Shown one piece after another: positions 8,083-18,227 of a stretch of 64,000 nt of DNA. Both the position numbers and the translations under genes were made by a program. Position 1 is the stretch's first letter; the number at the start of each line of letters is the position of its first letter. The DNA is from Bog-756 sp963727075 (GTDB taxonomy: Bacteria > Actinomycetota > Acidimicrobiia > Acidimicrobiales > RAAP-2), in assembly GCA_963727075.1 (NCBI GenBank), contig CAVSET010000003.1, positions 124,001 through 188,000 of the forward strand, read 5' to 3'. Under the pieces are notes generated by a model. That model was not told the DNA's origin. It was given only the letters and a program-made list of their open reading frames with translations, and ran no database searches.

Positions 8083-9090
8083 TCAGTCCCCGAGCAGCGG
8101 ACCCGCCGGCCGGCGCACCTCCCGACCGGCCATCCGGGCCCGACGCCAGGCCATCCCGGAGAGGATCTCGAGGGCGATGCGGTTCCCGAGGTAGGCGGTG
8201 ACGTCGGCCTGGTCGAACGGGGGCGACAGCTCGACGATGTCCACCCCGACCAGGGGCAGCTCCATGCCCACCCGCCGCACGGCGTCGAGGAGCTGGCGCG
8301 GGCTCAGGCCGCCGGGCTCGGGGGTCCCGGTCCCCGGGGCCGACCCCGGGTCGACGACGTCCACGTCCACCGAGAGGAACACCCCGTCGCAGTCCTCGGT
8401 GGCGACGGCGAAGGCCTCGGTCAGGCAGGTGTCGACGCCGCGGGCGACCAGCTCGGCCATCTCGTAGCTGCGCATGCCCTGGGTGGCCATCCAGGCCAGG
8501 GTGTCGGGGTCGGGCCAGTAACCGCGCAGGCCGATCTGGAGGAACCGGTCGCCTCGCACGGCGCCCGACTCGATCAACCGCCGCATTGGGGTGCCGTGGC
8601 CGACGAGCGCCCCGAACTGGAGGTCGGCGGTGTCGGCATGGGCATCGAAGTGGACGACCGAGACCCGGCCCCAGCCCACGTGGCGGGCCACGGCGGTCAC
8701 ATCGGGCAAGGCCACGGTGTGGTCGCCGCCCAGCACCATCGGCACCGCCCCGGACGTGGCCACGCGGTGGACGGCCTCTTCCAGGCGGGCCAGGGAGGTG
8801 GCCGTGTCGCCGGACGGCATCTCCACATCACCGACGTCGACGACGGCCAGGTCGACCAGGGGGTCGACCCCGAGGGCCAGATGGGGTCGGCGCCCATCGT
8901 GGGGCAGGTAGTCGGTGGTCCGGATGGCGAGCGGCCCGAAGCGGCACCCCGGGCGATGGCTGGTCCCGCCGTCGAACGGTGCACCGACGATAACCGCCGC
9001 CGCGCCGGCCAAGCTCTCGGGGTGGTCGAGGTCGGCGGCGGGCACACCGGCGAAGGTGGCCTCGGGTCCGTACATGTTGGCCAGTCGCAT
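8083..9090 (-). CDS. speB: agmatinase/ureohydrolase family enzyme
   Basis: 335 residues with all Mn-ligand motifs of the arginase/agmatinase fold: GGDHTVALP, HFDAHADT, and FLSVDVDVVDPGSAPGTGTPEPGG, plus the N-terminal GAPFDGGTSHRPGCRFGP. This is more like agmatinase/guanidinobutyrase than arginase, but the substrate is uncertain. It converges with the thiolase (8 bp apart) and lies 104 bp downstream of the first P450, so it may be read from the same leftward transcript though not obviously related in function. Confidence 0.85.
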   Translation of the reverse strand: MRLANMYGPEATFAGVPAADLDHPESLAGAAAVIVGAPFDGGTSHRPGCRFGPLAIRTTDYLPHDGRRPHLALGVDPLVDLAVVDVGDVEMPSGDTATSLARLEEAVHRVATSGAVPMVLGGDHTVALPDVTAVARHVGWGRVSVVHFDAHADTADLQFGALVGHGTPMRRLIESGAVRGDRFLQIGLRGYWPDPDTLAWMATQGMRSYEMAELVARGVDTCLTEAFAVATEDCDGVFLSVDVDVVDPGSAPGTGTPEPGGLSPRQLLDAVRRVGMELPLVGVDIVELSPPFDQADVTAYLGNRIALEILSGMAWRRARMAGREVRRPAGPLLGD

Positions 9091-9194
9091 CGGGCCGCCT
9101 CAGTCGGGCCCGGCAGGATAGCGACGGCGTCACCGTGTCAGTCGTTCCTCACGGGAACCGCACCACCGTCACGCCAACCCCGTGGGTACCCGGT

Positions 9195-10398
9195 TCACGG
9201 GAACACCACGGGCACGGTGAGCGGGCCGCGGGCCTGGCCGCCGGACCAGGTGACTTCGGCCCCTTCGGCCAGGCGGAAGGTCGGGATCTGCTTCATCCAC
9301 TCCTCGAGGGCCACCCGGATCTCCATGCGGGCCAGGTTGGACCCGGCACAGCGGTGGATGCCCGAACCGAAGGCCAGATGGCGGTTGACGTCCCGGTCCA
9401 GGACGACCCGGTCGGCGTCCTCGAAGGCGGCGGGGTCCCGGTTGGCGGCGGCGAAGCTCATGAGCACCTTGTCCCCCGCCTTCATGGCGCACCCGCCGAA
9501 CTCGATGTCCTCGGTCACCACCCGGGCCGTGGTCACCGGAGAGTAGGCCCGCAGGAATTCCTCGATGGCGAGGGGCACGAGATCGGGGTCGTCGGCCAGT
9601 CGCCGGGCGTCCTCGGGGTGGGTGGCGAGGTGCCAGAGCGAGGACCCGATCGCGCTCCAGGTGGTGTCGACCCCGGCGATGAGCACCAGGGCGGCGATCC
9701 CGAGCACCAGGTTCTCGTCGACGGGCTGGCCGTCGGGTTCGGTGTGGAGGATGACGCTCAGCAGATCGTCGCCGGGATCGGTCTTCCGCCGGGCCATCTC
9801 GGCGCTGAAGAAACCGACCAGGCCCTCGATGCCCCGTCGCCGCACGGCCGGCACGTCAGTGGGGGCGAGTACGTCCTCCACCCACTCGGTGAAGGAGTCC
9901 GACATCGACGGGGGGACCCCGAGGATGTCGGCGATGACCCGTACCGGGATCTGTTGGGCATAGTCGCGGCGCTGCGTCGGTCGCACCGGCGTTGACGAAG
10001 CCATCGACCAGCTCCCCGCAGAGCTTGCGGGTGAACGGCTCGTATCCCTCCACCCGCTGGCGGGAGAACCAGGGCAGGAGCATCCGGCGCGTCCAGGTGT
10101 GCAGGGGAGGATCGGCCGAGAGCGGGGGCAGGCCGTTCTGGAGCACCACCTCCTCGCCCGGGGCGCCGGCGAAGGGGACCACCGTGATGTCGGTCGAGCT
10201 GAAGTGCTCGACGTCGTGCGCCACCTCCACCAGGTCCCGGTAGCGCAGGGGGAGCCAGGTGCGACACCGCCGCTGCGAGCTGGCCACCGGACAGATGTCG
10301 CGCAGCTCGTCCCAGATGCTGAACGGATCGGCGACATAGGCCGGGCTGAGGACGTCGAAGTCGGTGTCCCAGCGTTCGACGGGGGGTAGCTCAGGCAT
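9195..10398 (-). CDS. cytochrome P450 (copy 1), one frameshift
   Basis: 401 codons after removing one extra base at about 9966. The start at 10398 (MPELPPVERWDTDFDVLSP) is chosen because it aligns, with the upstream CGGGAGC, to the paralogue next door. Features: SADPPLHTWTRRMLLPWFS (C-helix), LIAGVDTTWSAIGSSLWHL (I-helix), EEFLRAYSP (ExxR-like K helix) and the heme loop FGSGIHRCAG with the Cys thiolate. It resembles actinobacterial sterol/lipid hydroxylases. Electrons probably come from the 3Fe-4S ferredoxin encoded between the two P450 genes. Confidence 0.82.
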
Positions 10399-10536
10399 CA
10401 TGCTCCCGTGCATGCGAAAGGAGGGCCGAGCGTCGGCCCACCTCGTTCATCTTGGCACGCCGCACCGATCCGGTCCCGGCCCTCACTCATCCGGCCCGAA
10501 GGCCGGTGGCCGGAGATCGGCCGCCGCCGGGCCGGT

Positions 10537-10734
10537 TCAGTCCTCGATCTCCTCGACGGCATACTCGGGGCAGTTGGCGATGGCCAGCCGAGCCAGCTCC
10601 TCCGAGCCCGCCGGCACGGTGCCGTCGCCCACCACGGTGGACTGCCCGTAGTCGTCGACGTCGAACAGATCGGGGGCGAGGCCGTAGCAGCGGGCATGGC
10701 CCTGGCACTTCTCGGGGTCGACCCGGATCTTCAC
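10537..10734 (-). CDS. 3Fe-4S ferredoxin of a P450 system
   Basis: 65 residues from a GTG that overlaps the stop of P450 copy 2 by GTGA. The cluster motif is C10-x2-H13-x2-C16 with C55-P56. The His in the second ligand position marks the single-cluster 3Fe-4S ferredoxins that serve bacterial P450s. The protein is acidic (DLFDVDDYG, PEYAVEEIED), fitting docking to basic partners. Translational coupling to P450 copy 2 says it is that enzyme's donor. A candidate reductase lies at 37-38.6 kb. Confidence 0.88.
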   Translation of the reverse strand: MKIRVDPEKCQGHARCYGLAPDLFDVDDYGQSTVVGDGTVPAGSEELARLAIANCPEYAVEEIED

Positions 10735-11946
10735 GGGAACACCACCGGCAGGTGCCGGGGGCCGCGGACCTGGCCGCCGGCCCAGGTGACCTCGTCCCCC
10801 TCGGCCAGGCGGAAGTCGGGGATGCGGTGGAGCCATTCCTCCAGGGCCACCCGCAGCTCCATGCGGGCCAGGTTGGAACCGGCGCAGCGGTGGATGCCCG
10901 ACCCGAAGGCCACGTGGCGGTTCACCTGCACGGTCGAGCATGACCTCGTCGGCGTCCTCGAACACCTCGGGGTCGCGGTTGGCGGCCGGGAAGTTCAGCA
11001 GAACCTTGTCGCCGGCCCTCATGGGGCACCGCCGAACTCGATGTCCTCGGTCACCACGCGGGCCATCGTCACCGGCGAGTAGGCCCGCAGCAGCTCCTCG
11101 ACCGCGGAGGGCATGAGATCGGGCTCGGCGACCAGGCGCTCGCGGTCGTCGTGGTGGGTGGCGAGGTGCCAGAGCGAGGAGCCGATGGCGCTCCAGGTGG
11201 TGTCGACACCGGCGATGAGCGACCAGGGCGGCCATGCCGAGGACGACGCCCTCCTCGACCGGGCTCCCCGTCGACCTCGTCCCGCAGCAGTTCGCTCAAC
11301 AGGTCGTCACCCGGGCTCGCCCGCCGGCGGGCCACCTCCTCGACGAAGAAGGTCGATGAGCGCCTCGGTCCCCTCTCGCCGGCGGTCGGGGTCGTCGGCG
11401 AACTCCAGCACGTCGCGGACCCACCCGGTGAACGTGTCCGACAGTGTCGGTCGGGACCCCGAGGATGTGGGCGATGACCCGGACCGGGATCTGCTGGGCG
11501 TAGTCGGCGGCGGCATCGGCCGTGCCGGTCGCCGACGAACTCCTCGACCAGTCCGGCGCACAAGGCCGCGGGTCATGGGCTCGTAGCTCGTCGACCCGGC
11601 GGTGCGAGAACCACGGCAGCAGGAGCCGCCGGGTCCAGGTGTGCAGCGGCGGGTCGGCCGAGATGGGTGGCACGCCGTAGGCGAGGACCGGGTCCTCGGG
11701 CACGTCGTCCACGAAGCGGGATGACCGAGATCTCGACGGGAGCTGAAGTGCTCGATGTCGTGGGCGAGGCTCGACGACGTCGTCGGTAGCGGGTCGGGCA
11801 GCCACGTGCTCCCCCGCCGTTCGGTGTGGGCGATCGGGCAGGTCCGCCGCAGGTCGTCCCAGATACCGAAGGGGTCGGCCACGTAGGCCGGGCTCGAGGA
11901 CGTCGAAGTCGGTGTCCCAACTGGCAACGGGCGGCGAGTCTGTCAT
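10731..11946 (-). pseudogene. cytochrome P450 (copy 2), about 15 frame-breaking indels
   Basis: No single frame spans it, but aligned by eye to copy 1 it is the same protein throughout: MTDSPPVASWDTDFDVLEP, YVADPFGIWDDLRRTCPIAH, PPISADPPLHTWTRRLLLPWFS, DYAQQIPVRVIAHILGVP, and FGSGIHRCAGSNLARMELRVALEEW. I count 14 single-base insertions and one deletion; net +13 bases takes 1216 down to 1203, exactly the 401 codons of copy 1. About nine of the insertions create a TCG (or CGA on the other strand). Such even spacing with all key residues kept argues for sequencing or consensus error rather than decay. If real, the gene is dead, which would be odd with a coupled ferredoxin downstream. Confidence 0.75.
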
Positions 11947-12036
11947 GGTGCTCCCGGAGCGATCTCAAGGATCGCCATTCGGCGACGGGACCATGATGGC
12001 ACGCCGGCCCCGCTCCGACCGGGCCGCCGTCCGGGC

Positions 12037-12867
12037 TCAGATGGTCAGTCCCCCGTCGACGGAGAGGACCGCACCGGTCGTGTAGGACGACTCGTCCGAG
12101 GCGATGAACGCCACCGAGGCGGCGATCTCGGCCGGCGTGGAGAAGCCCAGGGGCGTCATGATCCTGGTCAGCTCCTTCGGGTCGGCCCCCTCGGGCAGCT
12201 CGAACGCCCCGATCAGCGGGGTGTCCACCCCCCCGGGCGCCACCACATTGACCCGCACCCCGCGGGAGAGGTACTCGGCGGCCAAGGCCTTCGAGAACAT
12301 GAGGAGCCCGGCCTTGGAGGCGCAATAGGCGGCCGAGTAGGCCTGGCCCATGAGCGCGGTGTTGGACGCCACGTTGACGATGGACCCGCCGTGCTCGAGG
12401 AGGTGCGGCAGGGTGGCCCGGCACACCAGGAAGGGACCGGTGAGGTTCACCGCCAGGATCTGCTCCCAACGCTCGGCGGGCATGTCCACGGTGTTGTAGA
12501 AGCCACCGATGCCGGCCACGTTGCAGACCACCGTCGGTGGCCCGAGCTCGCCGGCCAACGCCGCCACCGTCGCCCCGACCGAGGCCTCCGAGGTGACGTC
12601 GCAGGTGAAGGCCGACGCGGTGCCACCGCCATCGGTGATCGAGGCCACCGTCGAGGCCAGGTTGCCGGGGGCCACGTCGAGGGCGGCCACCTTGGCCCCC
12701 TCGGCGGCCAACCGGGTCGCCACCGCCCGCCCGATCCCCGAGCCGGCCCCGGTGACAACCGCCACGCGGTCGGCGAACCGGTGCCCGGTGTGCGAGCTGA
12801 TGGTGGCGTCGGCCGCGTCGTGCTCGGCCCCGCCCTGGCCCAGGGTGACCCGCCGGATCGGGCTCAT
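12037..12867 (-). CDS. short-chain dehydrogenase/reductase
   Basis: 276 residues, ATG overlapping the preceding ligase stop by ATGA. Classical SDR motifs: VTGAGSGIGR (NAD(P) binding), CNVAGIGG, the catalytic SxYxxxK region in VASNTALMGQAYSAAYCASKAG, and a family-typical end VAFIASDESSYTTGAVLSVDGGLTI. It probably oxidises a hydroxyacyl or hydroxysteroid intermediate with NAD(P)+ in the cytoplasm. Translational coupling with the acyl-CoA ligase suggests the same pathway. Confidence 0.85.
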   Translation of the reverse strand: MSPIRRVTLGQGGAEHDAADATISSHTGHRFADRVAVVTGAGSGIGRAVATRLAAEGAKVAALDVAPGNLASTVASITDGGGTASAFTCDVTSEASVGATVAALAGELGPPTVVCNVAGIGGFYNTVDMPAERWEQILAVNLTGPFLVCRATLPHLLEHGGSIVNVASNTALMGQAYSAAYCASKAGLLMFSKALAAEYLSRGVRVNVVAPGGVDTPLIGAFELPEGADPKELTRIMTPLGFSTPAEIAASVAFIASDESSYTTGAVLSVDGGLTI

Positions 12868-14480
12868 GCGTTGCTCCCCTTCGTCGAGGGCGCGAACTGC
12901 TCGCGCAGGGCGTGCTTCAGGATCTTGCCCGCCGGATTGCGGGGCACCGTCGGGACCAGCTCCAGCTGCTCGGGGATGGCCTGGGCGCGCAGGTCCTGCG
13001 CCCGCAGGTACTCGACCATCTCCTCGAACCCGAACGTCGTTCCCTCCCGCACCGCCACCACCGCGCAGGCGCGCTCGCCGGTCGTCGGGTCGGGAAGGCC
13101 GATGACGGCCACGTCGGCCACCGCCGGGTGGGCGTAGAGGAGGTCCTCCACCTCCTTGGCCGAGATGTTCTCGCCATGGCGGATGATCACGTCCTTCAGG
13201 CGGCCGGTGATGGTCACGTACCCCTCGGCGTCCACGACGCCGAGGTCGCCGCTGCGGAAGTACCCGTCGTCGTCGAACGCTTCGCCGTCGAGTGCCGGGT
13301 CGAGATAGCCGGCGACGACCTGGGGGCCCTTCAGGCGGATCTCCCCCTCCTCCCCCGGCCCGGCCCGGCGCCCGTCCAGACCCACCACGACCAGGTCGAC
13401 CCCCGGTGTCGGCCGACCCTCGGTGGTGGCCAGCTTCTCGTCGGGGTCGGCGGTCGAGGCCATGACCACGATGGGGGCCTCGGTGAGGCCGTACCCCGAG
13501 ACGATGCCGACCCCGCCGATCTCGTGCTTCAGGTCGTAGTGGAGCTGGGGCGGCTTCGGCGCCCCACCGCCGGGGTAGGAACGCACGTGCGGGAAGATGG
13601 AGCCGGCGCCGGCGCCGGCGGCGCGCTGAGCCGCCAGGTAGGCCATGTGGAACGGGGTCCCCGAACCGGCCAGCGTCACACCGTTGTCGGCCAGGAAGCG
13701 CGGCGTGGCCTCCGGGTCGAACGCCTCGGTGGTCAACAGGGTGCACCCGGTGAACAGGGCGGCGATGAGCCAGCCGATCCCGCCGATGTGGGTGAAGGGG
13801 AAGACCAGGGCGGACACGTCGTCGGGCCGGATGTCCAGGCACTCGGCCATGGCGAGCGCCGAGGCCATCACGGTGAGGTCCGAGTGCGGCGCGCCCTTGG
13901 GATCGGCGGTGGTGCCCGATGTATAGAAGAGCCACCGGATGGGGGCCTCGGCGGCCCGGGACGGCGGATCCTCGACCGGGGGCAGGCCGGCCGGGTCGCC
14001 CTCGGGGAGCTGCCGGTCGACCACCAGGACGCCGAGCTCAGGGCGCCCGGCGGCGATCTCCCGGGCCATGGCCTCGAAATCGAAACCCCGGTAGACGGTC
14101 GGGACGACGAGCAGGGAGGCCTGGCTCTGGGCGGTGATGAACCCGACTTCGCGCCCGCGATAGATGGGGATGAGCGGGTTCTGGCGAGCGCCCAGGCGGG
14201 CCAGGGCCCCCACCAGCACCAGGGACTCGTTCCAGGTGGGCAGCTCCCAGCTGACGCTCGTGCCCCGGCCGACCCCGTGCTCGGCCCGGAGTCCGGCCGC
14301 GGCGACCAGGCAGGCCTGGCGGAATCCGGAGAAGGTCAGCTCGTGGCCCGTGTCCTCGTGGGCCAGGACGGCATCGGGGGTGGCTTCGGCCCGGCGGTCG
14401 ATCAGCCCCCACAGGGTGGGCGCGCCCACCCAGCCGCGGGCCGCGGTGCGGCGCTCGAGCTCCTCGACGAAGTCGGTCAT
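12864..14480 (-). CDS. AMP-forming acyl-CoA ligase (FadD-type)
   Basis: 538 residues beginning MTDFVEELERRTAARGW at 14480; the open frame extends upstream only because of a frameshift in the previous gene. Adenylate-forming motifs: YTSGTTADPKGAPHS (P-loop A3), SGYGLTEAPIVV (A5), DDGYFRSGDLGVVDAEGYVTITGRLKDVI (A7/A8) and PRNPAGKILKHALRE with the catalytic Lys (A10). It activates a carboxylate to its CoA thioester. The N-terminus resembles alicyclic or branched carboxylate ligases. Coupled to the SDR by ATGA. Confidence 0.85.
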   Translation of the reverse strand: MTDFVEELERRTAARGWVGAPTLWGLIDRRAEATPDAVLAHEDTGHELTFSGFRQACLVAAAGLRAEHGVGRGTSVSWELPTWNESLVLVGALARLGARQNPLIPIYRGREVGFITAQSQASLLVVPTVYRGFDFEAMAREIAAGRPELGVLVVDRQLPEGDPAGLPPVEDPPSRAAEAPIRWLFYTSGTTADPKGAPHSDLTVMASALAMAECLDIRPDDVSALVFPFTHIGGIGWLIAALFTGCTLLTTEAFDPEATPRFLADNGVTLAGSGTPFHMAYLAAQRAAGAGAGSIFPHVRSYPGGGAPKPPQLHYDLKHEIGGVGIVSGYGLTEAPIVVMASTADPDEKLATTEGRPTPGVDLVVVGLDGRRAGPGEEGEIRLKGPQVVAGYLDPALDGEAFDDDGYFRSGDLGVVDAEGYVTITGRLKDVIIRHGENISAKEVEDLLYAHPAVADVAVIGLPDPTTGERACAVVAVREGTTFGFEEMVEYLRAQDLRAQAIPEQLELVPTVPRNPAGKILKHALREQFAPSTKGSNA

Positions 14481-15333
14481 GACGCCGGCCGGGGCCCACA
14501 GCTGGTCGGTGTAGGTGTCGGTCCCCGGCACCGTACCGACGAACGGCGAGGCCCAGATCACCTGCCCGAGGCCCGGCGTCGGCCAGCGCCTTCCCCTGCC
14601 GGGCGAAGACCGCGCCCCACGACTGCTCGGGATGGTCGTCGAGGAACCACAGCAGGAGCACCCGCTCGACCGGCGATGCCGGGCGGGGCACGTCGCCGGG
14701 TGCATCGGCCAGCAACGGCAAGGGGCTGAAGGCCAGCACGGTCGCCGCCGCCGTGCCGGGGACCACCGAAGGCAGGTACTCCTGGCGGTACCAGCTACCG
14801 ATCTGCTCCGGGTCGACCCCGGCGGCGGGCTCGACGAAGACCGAGACCAACCCCTTGAACCGGTGGTCCAGGGTCAGCTCGGCCGGGACCCCGTCGTCGT
14901 CGCGCCGGTGCTCCCATTCGAACCGGTAGAGGCCGGTGTGGATGTGGTCCCGCTGCTCGAACATCCGGCCGGCGGCATGGAGCACGTTGACCTGGTCGAC
15001 CGCCCACCGGTTCCACTCGTCGTGGTGGCCGTCCAGCACGTAGTAGATGCCCAGGTAGCTGCCGACCTGCGGATCGGCCACCAATGGCGCGGGCCCGTCG
15101 GGTGAGGCCTCCGGGAAGCGGAGCGCCTTCAGGGGGGCAGTGGCCACGAAGCGGGCCCCGGCGAAGTTGTAGGCGCCGATCTGGCAACCGGCATAGAAGT
15201 GGTCCCGCTCGTACCACCGGTTGTAGGCCACCTGATGGCCCCGGTGGGGCTCGACCAGCGTGAACAGCATGGTGCCGATCCGGATGGGGTCGTCGGTCAC
15301 GCCGCCGGTGGCGGGCGTCGATCGTGCGGTCAT
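14477..15333 (-). CDS. EthD-like dimeric alpha/beta-barrel protein, frameshifted near the C-terminus
   Basis: Starts at 15333 (MTARSTPATGGVTDDPIR). FTLVEPHRGHQVAYNRWYERDHFYAGC and later GLVSVFVEPAAGVDPEQIGSWYRQEYLPSV look like two ferredoxin-like alpha/beta modules of the EthD/monooxygenase-like superfamily. At about 14575 an extra G changes frame; the continuation LGQVIWASPFVGTVPGTDTYTDQLW is clearly its C-terminus. A second small shift is needed to reach the TGA that would overlap the next ATG (14479-14477); otherwise it would fuse to the ligase. Function unknown; it occurs inside acyl-CoA ligase/P450 catabolic operons. Confidence 0.6.
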
Positions 15334-15358
15334 GTCGCTCGGGCTCCGTTCATCTCGG

Positions 15359-16983
15359 TCATCTGCGCAGGCCGATGGGGGTGATCCGCCATACCCGGAC
15401 CTCGCTGGACGGGAGGGAGGGCACGCGGCCCGATCGGCGAGAGGTCGCTTGTCGACCTTCATCATCGAGGTGAGGGGGAGGCGGTCGACCACGACCACCC
15501 GGTCAGGCGCCTTGTAGTCGGCCAGGGCGGCACGGGCTGCGGTCTGCAGCTCTTCGAGCAGGACCGCCTCGTCGGTCGGCCCACCGACCGAGGGGACGAC
15601 GAAGGCCACCCCGATCTCGCCGAGCACCGGGTCGGGCGCGGCCACCACGGCCACCTGGTCGACGCCGGGATGCAGGCCGAGCACCCCCTCGACCTCGGTC
15701 GGGTACACGTTGTAGCCGCCGCGGATGTACAGCTCCCCCGACCGCCCGACCAGCTGGAGGCAGCCCGACGGGTCCATCCGTCCGGAGTCGCCCGTCGTGA
15801 GCCAGCCGTCGGCGGCGAGGACCGCCCGGGTGGCTCCGGTGTCGTAGACGACGCCCGGTGCGCCCGGGCCGACCGGCGGGCCACCCCAGTAACCGCGCAT
15901 CACCGCGGCCGAGCGCAGGCGGACCCGGCCGACCTCCCCGTCGGGCACCGGGTTGCCCTCCTCGTCGACCAGGCTCAGCTCCACGCCGGGCACCGGCCTC
16001 CCGACGGTGGTGGCGACGACCTGGTCGGGGTCGCCCGGGACGGTCCCGGTACCGAGCGATGCCTCCGTCGAGGTGTAGCGGACCACGACGGGGACGCCGA
16101 ACCGGGAGCGGAGGGCCGCCACCAGCTCCGGCGGCACCCTCGACGCTCCGGTGCCGACGATGCGGAGGGTCGAGATGTCGGCTCCGACCAGATCGGGATG
16201 GGACAGGACGAGCGCCCACTGGGTCGGCACGCCCTGGGCCACGGTGATCCGCTCCCCCACCATGACGGCGACGGCATCGGCTGCCCGCCACGGGCTGGGG
16301 GTGATCACCGTGGTCACGCCGTGGGCGGTCTCGTCCCAGACCCGGGTCATCGAGCCCACGTGGGCGAAGGGCAACGGGGACAGCCGCCGGTCACCGGGCT
16401 CGGACAGCACGTCGGTGCCGGCCGCCACCGCGGCCAGGCAGGCGTGGTCGAAGACGGCGCCCTTGGGCAGTCCGGTCGTGCCGCTCGTCCACACCACGGC
16501 GACCGGGTCGTCAGGGGCCAGGCTCGGCCACCGGATGGGGGCCGGCCCACCGGTGGCCGCCTGCACCTCCGACCGCTCGAGCACGGTGCCGGACGGGCCG
16601 CCCGGTCGGGGCGCCCCGTCCTCGGTGACCGTCACCGCCGGAGCCGTGCGCTCGAGGATGGAGGTCACCTCGGGACCGCCCAGGCGGAGGTTGATGCCCG
16701 AGGTCACCGCCCCGAGACGCGCCGCGGCGGCATAGCAGACCATGTAGTCGATCGAGCTCGGCAGGAGCAGGCAGACCACCGAGCCGCGTTCCACCCCGCG
16801 CCGGGCGAAGAGCCCGGCGACACCGTCGGCGGCCCGGTCCCAGTGGGCGAAGGTCATGCTGCGCCGGCCGCCGGTGGCCGGTTGGGGCTCGACATAGGCC
16901 TCCACGTCGCCGTTGACCTCGGCGGCGGCGCGCAGCACGTCGGCCACCGTGTCGAACTCCCCCTCGATCTGACGCGCCGTCAT
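15359..16983 (-). CDS. AMP-forming acyl-CoA ligase (FadD-type), uncertain C-terminus
   Basis: From the ATG at 16983 (MTARQIEGEFDTVADVLRAAAEV). Motifs: VVWTSGTTGLPKGAVFDH (A3), VRYTSTEASLGTG (A5), GWLTTGDSGRMDPSGCLQLVGRSGELYIRGGYNVYP (A7/A8), and the final LTSMMKVDKRPLADR, where the catalytic Lys region reads MMKVDKR. After LADR the reading frame stays open into the next gene, giving low-complexity sequence. A one-base shift gives an end RITPIGLRR with a stop at 15361-15359, which I use as the provisional end. It activates an acid substrate in the same catabolic operon. Confidence 0.75.
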
Positions 16984-17102
16984 ATCTTGGCCGACTGTAA
17001 CAGGACGCCCACGCCCCTTCGCCGGGCCCGAGACCGTTCGTGCCACTCCGGCCCCGCCGATCCGGAGGGCCGTCGCATCGGGTGGCCATCCCCGACGGGC
17101 GG

Positions 17103-18209
17103 TCAGAAGGTCAGGACGCCACGGGCCAGCTTGCCCTGCTCCATGTCCTCCACGATCTGGCGGAACCCTTCGAGCGGGCGCTGCTCGGTGACCAGCTCGT
17201 CGAGCATCAACAGGCCGGACAGGTACATCTCGACCATCAGCGGGATGTCGTGGTGCGGACGCGACGATCCGTAGCGGCAGCCCAGCAGGCCGCGGTCCAC
17301 ATAGGCCAGGCTGTTCACGTCGACGGACACCTCGGTCCCCTGGGGTGGGATCCCGATGGCCAGGGCGTTGCCTCCCCAGTCGAGGACGTCGAGGGCGTTG
17401 CGGAGCACCGCCGGATGACCGACGCAGTCGAAGGACCAGTTCACCCCACCGGTCCACCCGAGGGCTCCCGACACACGGTCGGGACCCGGCGGCACCAGCT
17501 GGCGGATACCGGCCACCGCGTCGGCGGACGACGCGTCGACGAAGTGGGTGGCCCCGAACTGGCGGGCGAGTCCCTCCTTCTCCGCCAGCGTGTCGACGGC
17601 GATGATCCGGCTGGCCCCGGCGATACGCAGGCCTTGGATGACGTTGAGCCCCACGCCGCCCACGCCGAACACCGCGGCCGTCTCCCCCGCCTGGACCTTG
17701 GCCCGGTTGAGCACCGACCCCACCCCGGTGAGCACTCCGCACCCGATGAGACAGGCCGAGGTCATGGGGACGTCCTTGGAGATCTTGACCGCCTGTACCT
17801 CCTTCACGATGGTGGACTCGGCGAAGACCGAGGTACCGGCGAAGTTGGAGGCCGGCTCGCCCCGGTAGGTGAAGGGCTGGGAGACGTTGCCGAGTGTCTT
17901 GGCGCACCAGGTGGGGTGGCCGGTGCTGCACGCCCGGCACGTCCCGCAGCTCTGGAGGGTGGCGATGACGACGTGATCGCCCGGCTTGACCGAGCGGACC
18001 TCGCTGCCCACCGTCTCGACCACGCCGGCGCCCTCGTGGCCGAGGACCGAGGGCGCCTTCCAGGGGATGGTGCCGTTGATGACCGACAGGTCACTGTGGC
18101 AGACCCCGGCGGCACCCACCGCCACCCGGACCTCGGTGGGACCGGGCTCCCCGACACTCAGCTGGTCGGTGACCTCCGCGTCGTCGCCGGTGTAGACGAT
18201 GCCTCGCAT
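17103..18209 (-). CDS. zinc-dependent alcohol dehydrogenase (class III-like)
   Basis: 368 residues of the medium-chain dehydrogenase family. Catalytic zinc: Cys in GVCHSDL and the GHEGAG motif. Structural zinc lobe: CGTCRACSTGHPTWC. Rossmann motif: AAVFGVGGVGLNVIQG. The end GKLARGVLTF is typical of class III/NDMA-dependent-like enzymes. It would oxidise an alcohol, for instance one made by the P450s, to an aldehyde. It precedes the ligase operon on the same strand, separated by 119 bp. Confidence 0.85.
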   Translation of the reverse strand: MRGIVYTGDDAEVTDQLSVGEPGPTEVRVAVGAAGVCHSDLSVINGTIPWKAPSVLGHEGAGVVETVGSEVRSVKPGDHVVIATLQSCGTCRACSTGHPTWCAKTLGNVSQPFTYRGEPASNFAGTSVFAESTIVKEVQAVKISKDVPMTSACLIGCGVLTGVGSVLNRAKVQAGETAAVFGVGGVGLNVIQGLRIAGASRIIAVDTLAEKEGLARQFGATHFVDASSADAVAGIRQLVPPGPDRVSGALGWTGGVNWSFDCVGHPAVLRNALDVLDWGGNALAIGIPPQGTEVSVDVNSLAYVDRGLLGCRYGSSRPHHDIPLMVEMYLSGLLMLDELVTEQRPLEGFRQIVEDMEQGKLARGVLTF

Positions 18210-18227
18210 GGCCCCCTCTCCTCTCTG

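Noticed and set aside
14038..17940. A 1300-codon open frame on the minus strand
   Set aside because: It is a chain of an alcohol dehydrogenase shadow, a ligase, the EthD-like gene and a shadow of the next ligase, held open by GC-rich codons and missing stops; the parts belong to separate genes.
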